Source: an uncultured Bacilli bacterium (GTDB taxonomy: Bacteria; Bacillota_I; Bacilli_A; RF39; UBA660). From it: a stretch of DNA of 64,000 nt. The translations under genes and the position numbers were made by a program. Each line of letters starts with the position of its first letter. Positions within the stretch are counted from its first letter, which is position 1. Shown here in pieces: positions 25,630 to 35,112 of the stretch. The notes below the pieces were generated by a model, which was not told where the DNA came from, did not search any database, and saw nothing but the letters and a program-made list of their open reading frames with translations. The stretch covers positions 1 to 64,000 of the forward strand of contig CAKOZD010000005.1 in assembly GCA_934131175.1 (NCBI GenBank). Reading direction: 5' to 3'.

Positions 25630-27687
25630 ATGAAGAAGTTTGCTGATTGGATTTCAAAGAATAATATTCTAATTTTAATAGTTGGATTATTACTTTTGAT
25701 ACCAGCAATTATTGGGTATGTAAATACAAGAATTAATTATGATATTTTAGTTTACTTACCTAAAGAGTATGAGACTATTAAGGGTGAGAATATCTTAACT
25801 GATGAATATGGTCTTGGCTCTTACGCATTTGTTATTTCTGATATGTCAGATAACTATAAAGTATTACAACTTGAGAAAAAGATTAAAAAGATAGATGGGG
25901 TTAATAAAGTATTTAGTGTTAGTGATGTAGTTGGAGTTAGTATTCCAAAAGAAATGCTTCCTGATGAAGTTACTGATAAACTATACGACGATGATACTAG
26001 TATAATAATGGTTACATTTGATGGGTCTACGAGTGAGGATAAAACACTTAATGCAGTTGACGAGTTAAGACATGTAGTTGATGCGAATAGTGTTAGTAGT
26101 ATGTCAGCAATGGTACTTGATACTAAGAACTTATCAGACCAAGAAATATTTGCATACATTGGAATTGCTGTTCTTTTATGTATAATAGTTTTAATGATTG
26201 CAACTAATAGTTATATTGTTCCATTTTTCTTACTTGGAAATATTGGAATAGCTATTTTATATAATATGGGGTCTAATATTTTCTTAGGACAAATTAGTTA
26301 TATTACTCAAGCAATAGCCGCAATACTACAGCTTGGTGTAACAACGGATTTTTCAATTTTCTTATATCACAAATATGAACTTGCTAAAAAGAGTGAGAAA
26401 GATAAAAAACGTGCAATGAGTAGTGCGATACAAGAAACATTTAAGAGTGTAATTGGTTCATCCTTAACAACATTTGCAGGTTTCTTAGCACTATGTACAA
26501 TGGACTTAACACTTGGAACTGATATTGGTATTGTAATGGCAAAAGGAGTTTTATTTGGACTTATTTGTGTACTTACAATATTCCCAGCACTATTACTTAC
26601 ATTTGATAAGTTAATAGAGCGTACTAGTCATAAACCTGTAACACCACAATTTAAAGTATTACAAAAGTTTTCTGTAAAACATTATATTGTTGTATTTATA
26701 TTATTTTTAATATTAATGATACCAGCATATATTGGTAATAGTAATTATCAAGTTTATTATAAATTAGATGATTCACTTCCAAAGAATTTACCTTTTGCTG
26801 TTGCAAATAGTGATCTTGCTAAGAAGTTTGGAATTACTTCTCCTGAGATTGCAATTATTAGTAAAGATGTTAAAAATAGTGATGTAGAAGATATGGTAGA
26901 TGAACTTAAAAATATTAAAGGTATTGATATGGTACTTGCACCTAGTACTTTACTTGAGTCTGGTATGGAAGATTTATTACCAGATGAGGCTAAAGAGATT
27001 TTAGATAATGATAAATATCAACTTGTTATAATGAATTCTAAATATGAAATAGCAAGTGATGAGTTAAATAGTCAAATTGATGTAGTTAATAAGACATTAC
27101 ATAAATATGATAAGAAGTCAATTCTTGCAGGAGAAGGACCTTTAATGAAAGATTTAGTTGTTACTGCAGATCATGACTTTAATATGGTAAATTATACATC
27201 TATTATTGTTATATTTATAATTATGTTATTTGTACTTCAATCAATTGGATTACCTGTTATTTTAATATTTACAATTGAGTTTGCAATATTCCTTAATATG
27301 GCAGTTGCTTACTATATGGGTGTAAAACTTCCATTTATTGCAAGTATTGTAGTTGGTACTATTCAGTTAGGAGCAACAATAGATTATGCAATTTTAATGA
27401 GTACAACTTATTTAAATGAAAGAAAATTAAGTGATAAGCATAAAGCGATGACTGATACGCTAAAAGTTACTGTTCCATCAATTATTACATCAGCATTATG
27501 TTTCTTTGCAGCAACTATAGGTGTTAGTTTATATACAAAGATTGATATGATTGGTTCTATTTGTACATTACTTGCTAGAGGATCAATTATTAGTATGTTA
27601 GTTGTAGTTATAATATTACCTGCATTATTAATGATATTTGATAAGGTAATACTTGCTACTACTAGAATTAAGAAAGAGGGTAAATAA
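25630..27687 (+). CDS. MMPL/RND superfamily transporter
   Basis: 685 aa from ATG 25630 (CAAGGAGG just upstream). Two duplicated halves, each with a membrane helix, a large exported loop and about five more helices; total about 12. MMPL/sterol-sensing-like signatures: LGVTTDFSIFLYHKYE in the first half and LGATIDYAILMSTTYL in the second, with the conserved Asp used for proton coupling. Such transporters of Gram-positives export lipids, glycolipids or hydrophobic compounds. It is followed 1 bp later by a secreted LxxG-repeat protein and preceded by a divergent TetR gene, so it is probably an inducible export system. Confidence 0.92.
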   Translation: MKKFADWISKNNILILIVGLLLLIPAIIGYVNTRINYDILVYLPKEYETIKGENILTDEYGLGSYAFVISDMSDNYKVLQLEKKIKKIDGVNKVFSVSDVVGVSIPKEMLPDEVTDKLYDDDTSIIMVTFDGSTSEDKTLNAVDELRHVVDANSVSSMSAMVLDTKNLSDQEIFAYIGIAVLLCIIVLMIATNSYIVPFFLLGNIGIAILYNMGSNIFLGQISYITQAIAAILQLGVTTDFSIFLYHKYELAKKSEKDKKRAMSSAIQETFKSVIGSSLTTFAGFLALCTMDLTLGTDIGIVMAKGVLFGLICVLTIFPALLLTFDKLIERTSHKPVTPQFKVLQKFSVKHYIVVFILFLILMIPAYIGNSNYQVYYKLDDSLPKNLPFAVANSDLAKKFGITSPEIAIISKDVKNSDVEDMVDELKNIKGIDMVLAPSTLLESGMEDLLPDEAKEILDNDKYQLVIMNSKYEIASDELNSQIDVVNKTLHKYDKKSILAGEGPLMKDLVVTADHDFNMVNYTSIIVIFIIMLFVLQSIGLPVILIFTIEFAIFLNMAVAYYMGVKLPFIASIVVGTIQLGATIDYAILMSTTYLNERKLSDKHKAMTDTLKVTVPSIITSALCFFAATIGVSLYTKIDMIGSICTLLARGSIISMLVVVIILPALLMIFDKVILATTRIKKEGK

Positions 27688-27688
27688 T

Positions 27689-29383
27689 ATGAAAAAATTT
27701 AATCAAGTTATGACATTATCGGTTGCAACTATGTTACTTTTAAATCCAGCAAGTGTACTTGCAATGACAAAGAATGAAACAATTTATTCAACACTTAATT
27801 ATAATGGTGTTGTTAAAAAGACTACTATTAATACAAGACTTTCTGATTTAGAAAAAGGTAGTATTGTTGATTATACTAAGTTAGATGATATTAAAAATAT
27901 TAATGGACGTGAAAAGTTTAGTCTAGATAGTGGTACTCTTACATGGAAGTCTACTGGAAAAGATATTTTCTATCAAGGAAAGGTAACAGAAGAATTACCT
28001 ATAAAAGTTACTGCTAAATATTATTTAAATGGAGAAGAAGTTAATCCTAAAAAGATTAAAGGAAAAAGCGGAGATGTAAAAATAGTTTATAGTTTTACTA
28101 ATGAAAGTTATGATAAAAGTAGTGGAATGTATACTCCTTTCGTAGTAACGACTACTAGTATTATAAATAGTGATAATAATACTGATATAGATATTTCTAG
28201 TGGTAAAGTAGTAAATACTGGTACTAAGAATATTGTAACAGGAATTAGTGCACCTGGTTTATATGATAGTGTAGGACTTAGTGAATTAAAAGATATGGAT
28301 AAAGTTACTATTACTTACAACACTACTAAATTTAGTATGAATGAAGTATATTTTGTAATTACTCCTAAACTATTAAGTGAAGTTGATGTTAATATGTTAA
28401 GTAAAGTTGATAGCTTAAATAGCAGTTTAAATACTCTTCAAAATGGAATGAACGAGTTACAAAATGGTTCTTCTACACTTAATGATGGTGCTAAGAAAAT
28501 TGAAAATGGTACTAAGAGTTTAAATGATGGATTAAAGAGTGCTTCAGTTGGTATGGAACAAGTTAATAGTGGAGCAAGTGAATTAAATAGTAAAGTTACT
28601 AGTATCAATTCTTTAGTTAATGCTTTAGTAGATATTATGACTAATGGAAATAGTACAGATTCTGAGGTTATGGAAAGAGTTAATTATGAAAAACAAGTAA
28701 TTAATAGTTATGATGCAACAATTCTTCCTAAACTTGATCAATTACAAACACTTTATTTAGGTAATGTACAAGCAATTAATACATTAAAGGCTACTAATGA
28801 AAGTATTTCACAGGTCTATAATCAATATAGTTTAGGAAACTTTAAATTAGATAGTACTGATACAAGAGACTTACCAATACTTAGTGAATATTTTACTAAT
28901 TTACTTATGTCTCAAGGAATGAGTAGTGAAGAGATTAAATCTACAATTACTAATCTAACAACAGTTAAAAAAACTTATGAAGGAAATTTACAATTAATAA
29001 CATTATTAGAAGGAAACAATCAAGCTCTTTTAACTAGTAAAGATTTAATTGGTACAGTATCTTCTAAGTTATCTGAGTTAAATGATGGTACTAATAAATT
29101 AAGTAGTGGTACTAAACAAATTAATGATGGTCTTACTAAATTATATAGTGGTTCTAATGAATTATTATCTGGAACAAGTAGTTTAAGTAATGGTACTAAT
29201 ACTTTAAATGAAGGTATTATAAAGATTAATAGTGAGGGAATCTCTAAATTAACTGAATATGGTAATAAAGCTGTTACTTATAAGAATAAAGTAAAGACTT
29301 TAACTAACTTAAGTAAAAACTATAAAGGATTTGCAAGTGATAATTCAGATAGTACATTATTTATTTATAAGATTTCTAAATAG
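27689..29383 (+). CDS. Secreted X-X-X-Leu-X-X-Gly heptad-repeat protein
   Basis: 564 aa from ATG 27689, with GAGGGTAA upstream and 1 bp after the transporter stop. Signal peptide at residues 1-25 (MTLSVATMLLLNPASVLA). Two blocks of Leu-x-x-Gly heptads, residues about 246-300 (LQNGMNELQNGSSTLNDG) and about 460-515 (LNDGTNKLSSGTKQINDG), are typical of YhgE/Pip-type long helical ectodomains. No C-terminal membrane helix or sorting signal is seen. By context it is the exported partner of the MMPL transporter, possibly a periplasm-like cell-wall-zone conduit; that role is inference. Confidence 0.8.
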   Translation: MKKFNQVMTLSVATMLLLNPASVLAMTKNETIYSTLNYNGVVKKTTINTRLSDLEKGSIVDYTKLDDIKNINGREKFSLDSGTLTWKSTGKDIFYQGKVTEELPIKVTAKYYLNGEEVNPKKIKGKSGDVKIVYSFTNESYDKSSGMYTPFVVTTTSIINSDNNTDIDISSGKVVNTGTKNIVTGISAPGLYDSVGLSELKDMDKVTITYNTTKFSMNEVYFVITPKLLSEVDVNMLSKVDSLNSSLNTLQNGMNELQNGSSTLNDGAKKIENGTKSLNDGLKSASVGMEQVNSGASELNSKVTSINSLVNALVDIMTNGNSTDSEVMERVNYEKQVINSYDATILPKLDQLQTLYLGNVQAINTLKATNESISQVYNQYSLGNFKLDSTDTRDLPILSEYFTNLLMSQGMSSEEIKSTITNLTTVKKTYEGNLQLITLLEGNNQALLTSKDLIGTVSSKLSELNDGTNKLSSGTKQINDGLTKLYSGSNELLSGTSSLSNGTNTLNEGIIKINSEGISKLTEYGNKAVTYKNKVKTLTNLSKNYKGFASDNSDSTLFIYKISK

Positions 29384-29409
29384 AAAAGGTTCTCCTTTTC
29401 TTTTTTTTT
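29382..29409 (+). terminator. Intrinsic terminator after the MMPL operon
   Basis: AGAAAAGG (29382-29389), 4-nt loop, CCTTTTCT (29394-29401), then a run of T. Confidence 0.85.
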
Positions 29410-29484
29410 ACTCATTTTTGTATCACTTGACAAATTATTATATTTTCTTTATAGTAAGTATTTACTAGAAGGGGAGGTAATAGT

Positions 29485-30492
29485 ATGAGTAGTGATAAAA
29501 TGATTGAAAGTTTTATGAGTGAGATAGATATTTCAAAGACAAGTGATAATGATTTAGAAAACAATAGTTTTATTGATATATTTGGTAATAGATATAATTT
29601 TTATACTTTAAAGGGTGATAATATTGTCAGTATTACTTTTTCATCAGATGAGTTTGATATTAATTATTATTTAGAATTATTAAAAGAATTAGGAGAAAAA
29701 ACAGTTGTTGAATTTTCTTTTAGTGATAGGTGCGCATGTGACAAAGTAAATGAAGTTATAGATGTGTTACATGAATATCCTATTAAGAGAAAAGTTTTTT
29801 TAAATGTTAGAGAAGTTAAGTTTTCTCAATTTGATAAGATTGGTTTAGATAAATTAGATGAAAATACTAAAATTACTTGTATGGGGATAGTTAATGAATA
29901 CAGAAATACTCCGATACATAAGGAATGTTCTTTTGAATGGTGGTTTCTTCATAATTTTCCAAATAATGAAAAGTTTTATAGAAAATTTGGTAATGTTACT
30001 GGAGATAAATTATTTAAACTTTATTGGATGGTATCAATGTTTAAAATAAATAATTATGATATTTTAAATAAGACTGTAAAAGAAAAGTGTGAAAGAGCTT
30101 ATCTTTATATAAAGAAGAATTTTACTAAGAAAAAGATATTCAATTTTGGTAAGAAAACAGAAGATGTTGGTTCTAGTGCAACAGATGTTTATGGAAAAAT
30201 GGAAGGAGACTCTTTTGGATATTCTAGTCTAATGAAATGTTTTTTAAATAACCAATATATAGGTGTTGCTTGTTATTTAGTTGATTGTGATTATAATGGT
30301 AGTCAACATGAATTATGTCAGATTTCAACACTTGTTGGTGATGAGTTCTACTATGATTTAAAAAATGATGTTAATGGAGTAGAAAATTTAGATGATAGAT
30401 ATTCTTTATTAGATTTTAGTGATATTGAAAACTCTAAAGTTAGAGAAAGAAGAGAAGATGCTTTTAAACATGGTGTTTTAATAAAAAAATAA
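29485..30492 (+). CDS. Transglutaminase-fold protein with Ser in place of the catalytic Cys
   Basis: 335 aa; ATG follows AGGGGAGG. Aligning by eye with the 704-aa transglutaminase-like protein at 22713, GDSFGYSSLMKCFL matches TVCAGYAVIFKEFL, QHELCQISTLVGDEFYYDL matches GHAWNVVEIDGKLYPFDL, and the N-terminal strand-rich part also corresponds. The triad is therefore S243-H275-D291, with His and Asp kept and Cys replaced. I infer a non-catalytic binding paralog, or an enzyme with altered chemistry. No signal peptide. It lies 22 bp before an ABC exporter gene, with no terminator between them. Confidence 0.55.
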   Translation: MSSDKMIESFMSEIDISKTSDNDLENNSFIDIFGNRYNFYTLKGDNIVSITFSSDEFDINYYLELLKELGEKTVVEFSFSDRCACDKVNEVIDVLHEYPIKRKVFLNVREVKFSQFDKIGLDKLDENTKITCMGIVNEYRNTPIHKECSFEWWFLHNFPNNEKFYRKFGNVTGDKLFKLYWMVSMFKINNYDILNKTVKEKCERAYLYIKKNFTKKKIFNFGKKTEDVGSSATDVYGKMEGDSFGYSSLMKCFLNNQYIGVACYLVDCDYNGSQHELCQISTLVGDEFYYDLKNDVNGVENLDDRYSLLDFSDIENSKVRERREDAFKHGVLIKK

Positions 30493-30514
30493 TTTATAGA
30501 ATAGGTGGTGTGAT

Positions 30515-32251
30515 ATGAAAAAATTTAGTACTTTTAAAATATTATTTCATTATTTAAAAGATGAAAAACTAAAAATGTTTATTTATATACTTTTAGTATT
30601 ATTTACTTATATACCAAGCCTTGTGACAGCTTACTTTTGGGGAATTGCATTAGAGGCGCTTATAAGTAAAAACTTTAATGATTTCGTTTTATATTTAGCT
30701 ATTTGGGAAGGAATATATATATTCTTTTATACAATATTACAAATACCAAGAGATACTTTATATAATTATTTAGAAATAAAGTTTACTAAAAATGTTTCAA
30801 AAGATTTATATAAGAAAATAGATATGTTACCAGCCAAAGCTTTTGAAGAAATAGGAGTAGGTGAGTTTATTAATAGACTTTATACTGATCCTGATAGAGT
30901 TATGGAGCTTCTTCAAAAATTAATTAGATTAATATGTAAAGCTTTAGTTGTAGTTGTTGTATTAATAGTTTCTTTTAAAATTAGCTTATTACTTGGATGT
31001 GAAATATTAGTCTTTGGATTTATTATGGGATTTATTTCATTTAAGTTCTTTCCTAAAATTAAGAAGACTCAAGAAAGTATAAAAAAAGAGTCTGATAACT
31101 ACGTAAAGGTTGCGACTGAAAATATTACAGGTATTCGTGAAATTAAATCTTTAGGAATAAAGAAGAATATTGAGAATAATATTTTTAATATTTTAGATAA
31201 TTTATTTAGTCATAATAAAAAGATAAAGAAGTATGAAGTTATTTATTATAGTTTAAATAATTTAACTTACTTTATATTACAATTTATTATTTTATTTACT
31301 GCAGGATATTATACTGTAACAGGTAAAATTGCATATAGTTTGTTTATTGTACTTGAAACTTATATTTGGAGAATTGATGAAGTGGTTGAATCTATTTCTG
31401 ACTTTGGAGTTAACTATAATAAAGTTACAGTTTCATTAAAAAGAATTAGTGAGATTGTAAATAATAAGTTATATGATGATGAGAAGTTTGGAGATGTAGT
31501 TTTAGAAAATGTTAAAGGTAATATTCAATTTTCTAATGTTAAATTTAAGTATAGTGAAGATGAAGACTATACTCTAAAAGGACTTAATTTAAAAATAGTT
31601 CCAAATAAGAAGATTGCAATTGTTGGTAGAAGTGGTAATGGTAAGAGTACTTTGTTTAATTTACTACTTAGATATTTTGATGCAACAAGTGGAAATATTA
31701 CTATTGATGGAGTAAATATTTGTGATTTAACTGAAGAAGATTTAAGAAAAAATATATCTATTATTAGACAGACTCCTTTCTTATTTAATTTATCAATTTT
31801 TGATAATTTTAAATTAGTAAAAGAAGATGTAACGCTTGAAGAAGTTAGAAAATATTGTAAGGAAGCATATATCGATAGTTATATTATGTCTTTACCAGAT
31901 AAGTATGATACTATTATTGGTGAAGGTGGTATAAATTTAAGTGGTGGTCAAAAACAAAGACTTGCGATTGCTAGAACATTACTTTTAAATACAAAAATAA
32001 TTTTATTTGATGAGGCTACAAGTGCTTTAGATAATGAAAGTCAAGATTATATAAAGAAAACAATAGATAATTTAGTAAAAGATCATACTATTGTTATAGT
32101 TGCTCATAGATTAAGTACAATAGTAGATGCTGATGTTATTAATGTTATTGATAAAGGAAGGCTAGAAGCAACTGGTACTCATGAAGAATTGCTAAAAAAA
32201 TCAAAAGTATATAAGAATTTATATTCCAATGAAAATACAAGTTTAGAATAA
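30515..32251 (+). CDS. ABC exporter, fused membrane and ATPase domains
   Basis: 578-aa half-transporter of the MsbA/LmrA type. Six membrane helices lie in residues 1-320. The nucleotide-binding domain has Walker A GRSGNGKST (about 374-382), Q-loop IIRQTPF, signature LSGGQKQRL, Walker B IILFDEATSALD and H-loop VAHRLS. The substrate is unknown; the protein would work as a homodimer because no second half lies beside it. The gene is just downstream of the Ser-substituted transglutaminase-fold protein and ends at a hairpin. Confidence 0.93.
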   Translation: MKKFSTFKILFHYLKDEKLKMFIYILLVLFTYIPSLVTAYFWGIALEALISKNFNDFVLYLAIWEGIYIFFYTILQIPRDTLYNYLEIKFTKNVSKDLYKKIDMLPAKAFEEIGVGEFINRLYTDPDRVMELLQKLIRLICKALVVVVVLIVSFKISLLLGCEILVFGFIMGFISFKFFPKIKKTQESIKKESDNYVKVATENITGIREIKSLGIKKNIENNIFNILDNLFSHNKKIKKYEVIYYSLNNLTYFILQFIILFTAGYYTVTGKIAYSLFIVLETYIWRIDEVVESISDFGVNYNKVTVSLKRISEIVNNKLYDDEKFGDVVLENVKGNIQFSNVKFKYSEDEDYTLKGLNLKIVPNKKIAIVGRSGNGKSTLFNLLLRYFDATSGNITIDGVNICDLTEEDLRKNISIIRQTPFLFNLSIFDNFKLVKEDVTLEEVRKYCKEAYIDSYIMSLPDKYDTIIGEGGINLSGGQKQRLAIARTLLLNTKIILFDEATSALDNESQDYIKKTIDNLVKDHTIVIVAHRLSTIVDADVINVIDKGRLEATGTHEELLKKSKVYKNLYSNENTSLE

Positions 32252-32272
32252 GAGTTTCTTATTCTTTTTCTT
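32245..32272 (+). terminator. Intrinsic terminator after the ABC exporter
   Basis: AGAATAAG (32245-32252) / CTTATTCT (32258-32265), 5-nt loop, then T-rich sequence. Confidence 0.8.
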
Positions 32273-32328
32273 TTAATTATTTTTAATATATGATATTCTA
32301 AAAATATAGATAATAAAGAGGTGGCTAT

Positions 32329-33435
32329 ATGTTTTGTAAATATTGTGGTAGAAAATTAGAAAGTGATGCTACTTTTTGTAGTGGTTGTGGTAAAAGTGTA
32401 GCTGATGGAAATAGTGACTCAATTAATAATTTAAATAATAGTTCTTCTATAAATTTAGATAATAGTACTAATGTAAATCAAGCAAATACTAGTAATATTT
32501 TAGAAAACAATAATTCTTTAAATGGATTTAGTACTAGTAATAATGATTCTATCGGATTTGGAAATTCTAATATAGATTTATTTAATACTAGTTCTACTAG
32601 TAGTAGTCTTAACGATAATATTTTTAATACTAGTAGTGCTAATAATTCGAATGTTTCTAATGCTTCTGCTAACTCTATAAATCAAAATATAAATAATAAT
32701 ATTAATTCTAGTGTTAGTTCTAATAGTAATTTTAATAATATGAATAGTGTTTCTAATACAAATAATAATTTAAATAATTTGAATAATATAAACAATACGA
32801 ATAACAGTTCAAATACTTCTAATATAGATATTACTAAGTCTAGTAATAAAGTGTTTATTTTGATTGGTGTTTTTATTGCAATTATAATGATTTTTGCAAT
32901 CGTTTGTAGTGTTATTGGAGAAGATAAATTAAAAAATAAAAGTAATAATAATACACCTGTTGTTGAAGAGAAAAATACTATTTCGTATAAAGAATATAAG
33001 TTTAATTATCCGAGCGGATATAAAGCATCTATTAAAGATGGTGTTGGTATTTATTTAGTAGGAGATGTTTATGCTATATCAATTGATATTGATAATACTA
33101 ATAGTTATGATAGTTATCTTAATTTGATAAAGACAACATATCCAGATCAAGCAAATGATGCGGAACTTACTATTTCTAATAGAAAGTTTGCAGGAATGGT
33201 GTTTGAAAGTATAAATAAAGAAAGTATTTGCCAGTATATGTCTTCTACAAGTAATAATACAACATTTAAGGGATTAATTGCTTCTAAAGATAAGAAGTTT
33301 CATTCAGATGCTTTTAATACATTAACATCTATTCTAGACTCAGCTACAGTTGATTCTAAAAGTGTTAGTAATCAAACTGATACATTAACACTATATGGAG
33401 ATAGTGATATTAATTCATTTACTTATAATCAGTAA
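32329..33435 (+). CDS. Zinc-ribbon, Asn/Ser-rich linker, single-pass membrane protein
   Basis: 368 aa. Residues 1-22 are a zinc ribbon (CKYCGRKL...CSGCGKSV, two CxxC knuckles). About 130 residues of almost pure Asn/Ser/Thr low complexity follow, then a membrane helix (VFILIGVFIAIIMIFAIVCS, about 180-200) and an exported C-terminal domain of about 160 residues with IGIYLVGDVYAISI-like strands. Zinc ribbon inside and unknown domain outside suggests a sensor or anchor topology. ATG follows AGAGGTGG. The layout is shared, without the ribbon, by the protein at 49802. Confidence 0.75.
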   Translation: MFCKYCGRKLESDATFCSGCGKSVADGNSDSINNLNNSSSINLDNSTNVNQANTSNILENNNSLNGFSTSNNDSIGFGNSNIDLFNTSSTSSSLNDNIFNTSSANNSNVSNASANSINQNINNNINSSVSSNSNFNNMNSVSNTNNNLNNLNNINNTNNSSNTSNIDITKSSNKVFILIGVFIAIIMIFAIVCSVIGEDKLKNKSNNNTPVVEEKNTISYKEYKFNYPSGYKASIKDGVGIYLVGDVYAISIDIDNTNSYDSYLNLIKTTYPDQANDAELTISNRKFAGMVFESINKESICQYMSSTSNNTTFKGLIASKDKKFHSDAFNTLTSILDSATVDSKSVSNQTDTLTLYGDSDINSFTYNQ

Positions 33436-33453
33436 TATTTACTGATTTTTCTT
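33427..33453 (+). terminator. Intrinsic terminator
   Basis: AATCAGTAA (33427-33435), TAT loop, TTACTGATT (33439-33447), then TTT and T-rich sequence. The left arm includes the stop codon. Confidence 0.8.
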
Positions 33454-33493
33454 TTGCTTTTTATTTTATATGGTATAATTTAATTATAAGGAG

Positions 33494-35104
33494 ATGATTT
33501 GTATTAAAGCAAAAAATATGTTTTTTAGTAGTTTAATTACTATAATTCTTGGTGGGATATATTATTATTTTACATATCCAGTAATTAATCCTACTAGTCC
33601 AGAGTTTTGGATGTTTCTACTAGTAATATTTATTATTTTTAGTGTTTCTTATAACATTTTTAATTTTAATATTACAATGAGTGATTTTTTCAATAGAAGA
33701 AGTTATAAAACTAATTATAATTACAAGATGTATTATGTTGTTCCAATTATTTTTTTAGGAATAATTGTACTTAATTTTTTCTTATCACCACTTTTTTGTT
33801 CTAAGAGTTATTATAAGAGAATTCAGGTAAGTGATGGAGATTTTTCTAAAGAAGTAAGTGAGGTTAATTTTAATAAGATGCCATTACTTGATAGAGATTC
33901 TTCTGAAAAGTTAGGTGACAGACAAATGGGTCAAATGAGTGAACTTGTTTCTCAATTTGATGTTTCTAATCAATATACGCAGATAAACTATAATGATGAG
34001 ATTATTCGTGTTACACCACTTGAATATAATGGTATTATTAAATGGTTTACTAATAGAAAAAATGGTGTTACAGGATATATTAGTGTTAATTCTACTACTG
34101 GTAAGAGTAGCGTTGTTAAATTAAAGAAAGGTATGAAGTATGTTCCTTCTGCTTTATTTAATGAAAATTTATATAGAAAATTACAATTTTCTTATCCAAC
34201 ATTTAATTTTGGAAGTGTAGATTTTGAAATCGATAATTCTGGTAAGCCTTACTGGATTGCTAGTGTTATAAAATATACTGGTGTTGGCTTAAGACGTGAT
34301 GTAAGTGGTGTTGTTATATTAGACCCTGTTACTGGTAAGAGTAAGTATTATGATGTTAAAGATGTACCAAAATGGGTAGATCATGTGTATGAGGCTGATT
34401 TAATTATTGAACAAATTAATGATTGGGGAAAATATAAAAATGGTTTTCTTAATTCTTTAATTAGTCAAAAAGGTGTTGTTAAAACTACAAGAGGATATAA
34501 TTATTTAGCCCAAGATGATGATATTTATTTATATACTGGTGTTACTTCAGTTCTTAGTGATGAGTCTAATATTGGTTTTGTTTTAACAAATTTAAGAACT
34601 AAAGAGACTAAGTATTATCCTGTTGCTGGGGCTGAGGAGTATTCTGCAATGGATTCTGCAAAAGGACAAGTACAACAAATGAACTATACAGCAACTTTCC
34701 CATTATTAATTAATTTAAATGGTAATCCTACATATTTAATTAGTTTAAAAGACAATGCTGGTCTTGTTAAAATGTATGCTTTTGTTGATGTTGATGATTA
34801 TCAAAAAGTAGTTGTTACAGATAGTTCTAAAGGTATTAAAAAAGCAGCAGAGGCTTATTTAAATGAAGTTATGGATGATGGGGATACTTCTTCAAGTAAA
34901 AATCGTGAAGTAGTAATTAATAATTTGGTAAATGCAAGTATTGATGGAAATACATATTACTATTTTACTGATCAAGATGGAAAGAAGTATAAAGTATCTA
35001 TTAAAATTGATAAAAATAGATTACCTTTCTTAAAAAATGGTGATACTATAAATGTATCATTTGACAAAGAAAGTGATGTAATTAATATTACTGATATAGA
35101 TTAG
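33494..35104 (+). CDS. Multi-pass membrane protein with large exported PepSY-like region
   Basis: 536 aa. Three membrane helices in residues about 8-105, then a 430-residue exported part containing repeated beta-alpha-beta units of PepSY appearance (GYISVNSTTGKSSVVKL, then GVVILDPVTGKSKYYDV). A conserved-looking VTPLEYNGIIKWFTNRKNG is also present; I associate this with an uncharacterised family in gut Firmicutes. The start is uncertain: AAGGAG (33488-33493) touches ATG 33494. ATT 33503, in frame and 9 bp after the site, is better placed, and ATG 33518 is too far. It ends 8 bp before the DUF362 gene, so the two are probably co-transcribed. Confidence 0.75.
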   Translation: MICIKAKNMFFSSLITIILGGIYYYFTYPVINPTSPEFWMFLLVIFIIFSVSYNIFNFNITMSDFFNRRSYKTNYNYKMYYVVPIIFLGIIVLNFFLSPLFCSKSYYKRIQVSDGDFSKEVSEVNFNKMPLLDRDSSEKLGDRQMGQMSELVSQFDVSNQYTQINYNDEIIRVTPLEYNGIIKWFTNRKNGVTGYISVNSTTGKSSVVKLKKGMKYVPSALFNENLYRKLQFSYPTFNFGSVDFEIDNSGKPYWIASVIKYTGVGLRRDVSGVVILDPVTGKSKYYDVKDVPKWVDHVYEADLIIEQINDWGKYKNGFLNSLISQKGVVKTTRGYNYLAQDDDIYLYTGVTSVLSDESNIGFVLTNLRTKETKYYPVAGAEEYSAMDSAKGQVQQMNYTATFPLLINLNGNPTYLISLKDNAGLVKMYAFVDVDDYQKVVVTDSSKGIKKAAEAYLNEVMDDGDTSSSKNREVVINNLVNASIDGNTYYYFTDQDGKKYKVSIKIDKNRLPFLKNGDTINVSFDKESDVINITDID

Positions 35105-35112
35105 GAGGCTTT

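Noticed and set aside
32400..32830. Asn/Ser-rich tract as a microsatellite
   Set aside because: Codons vary (AAT, AAC, AGT, TCT) and no exact short unit repeats; it is protein low complexity rather than a DNA repeat.
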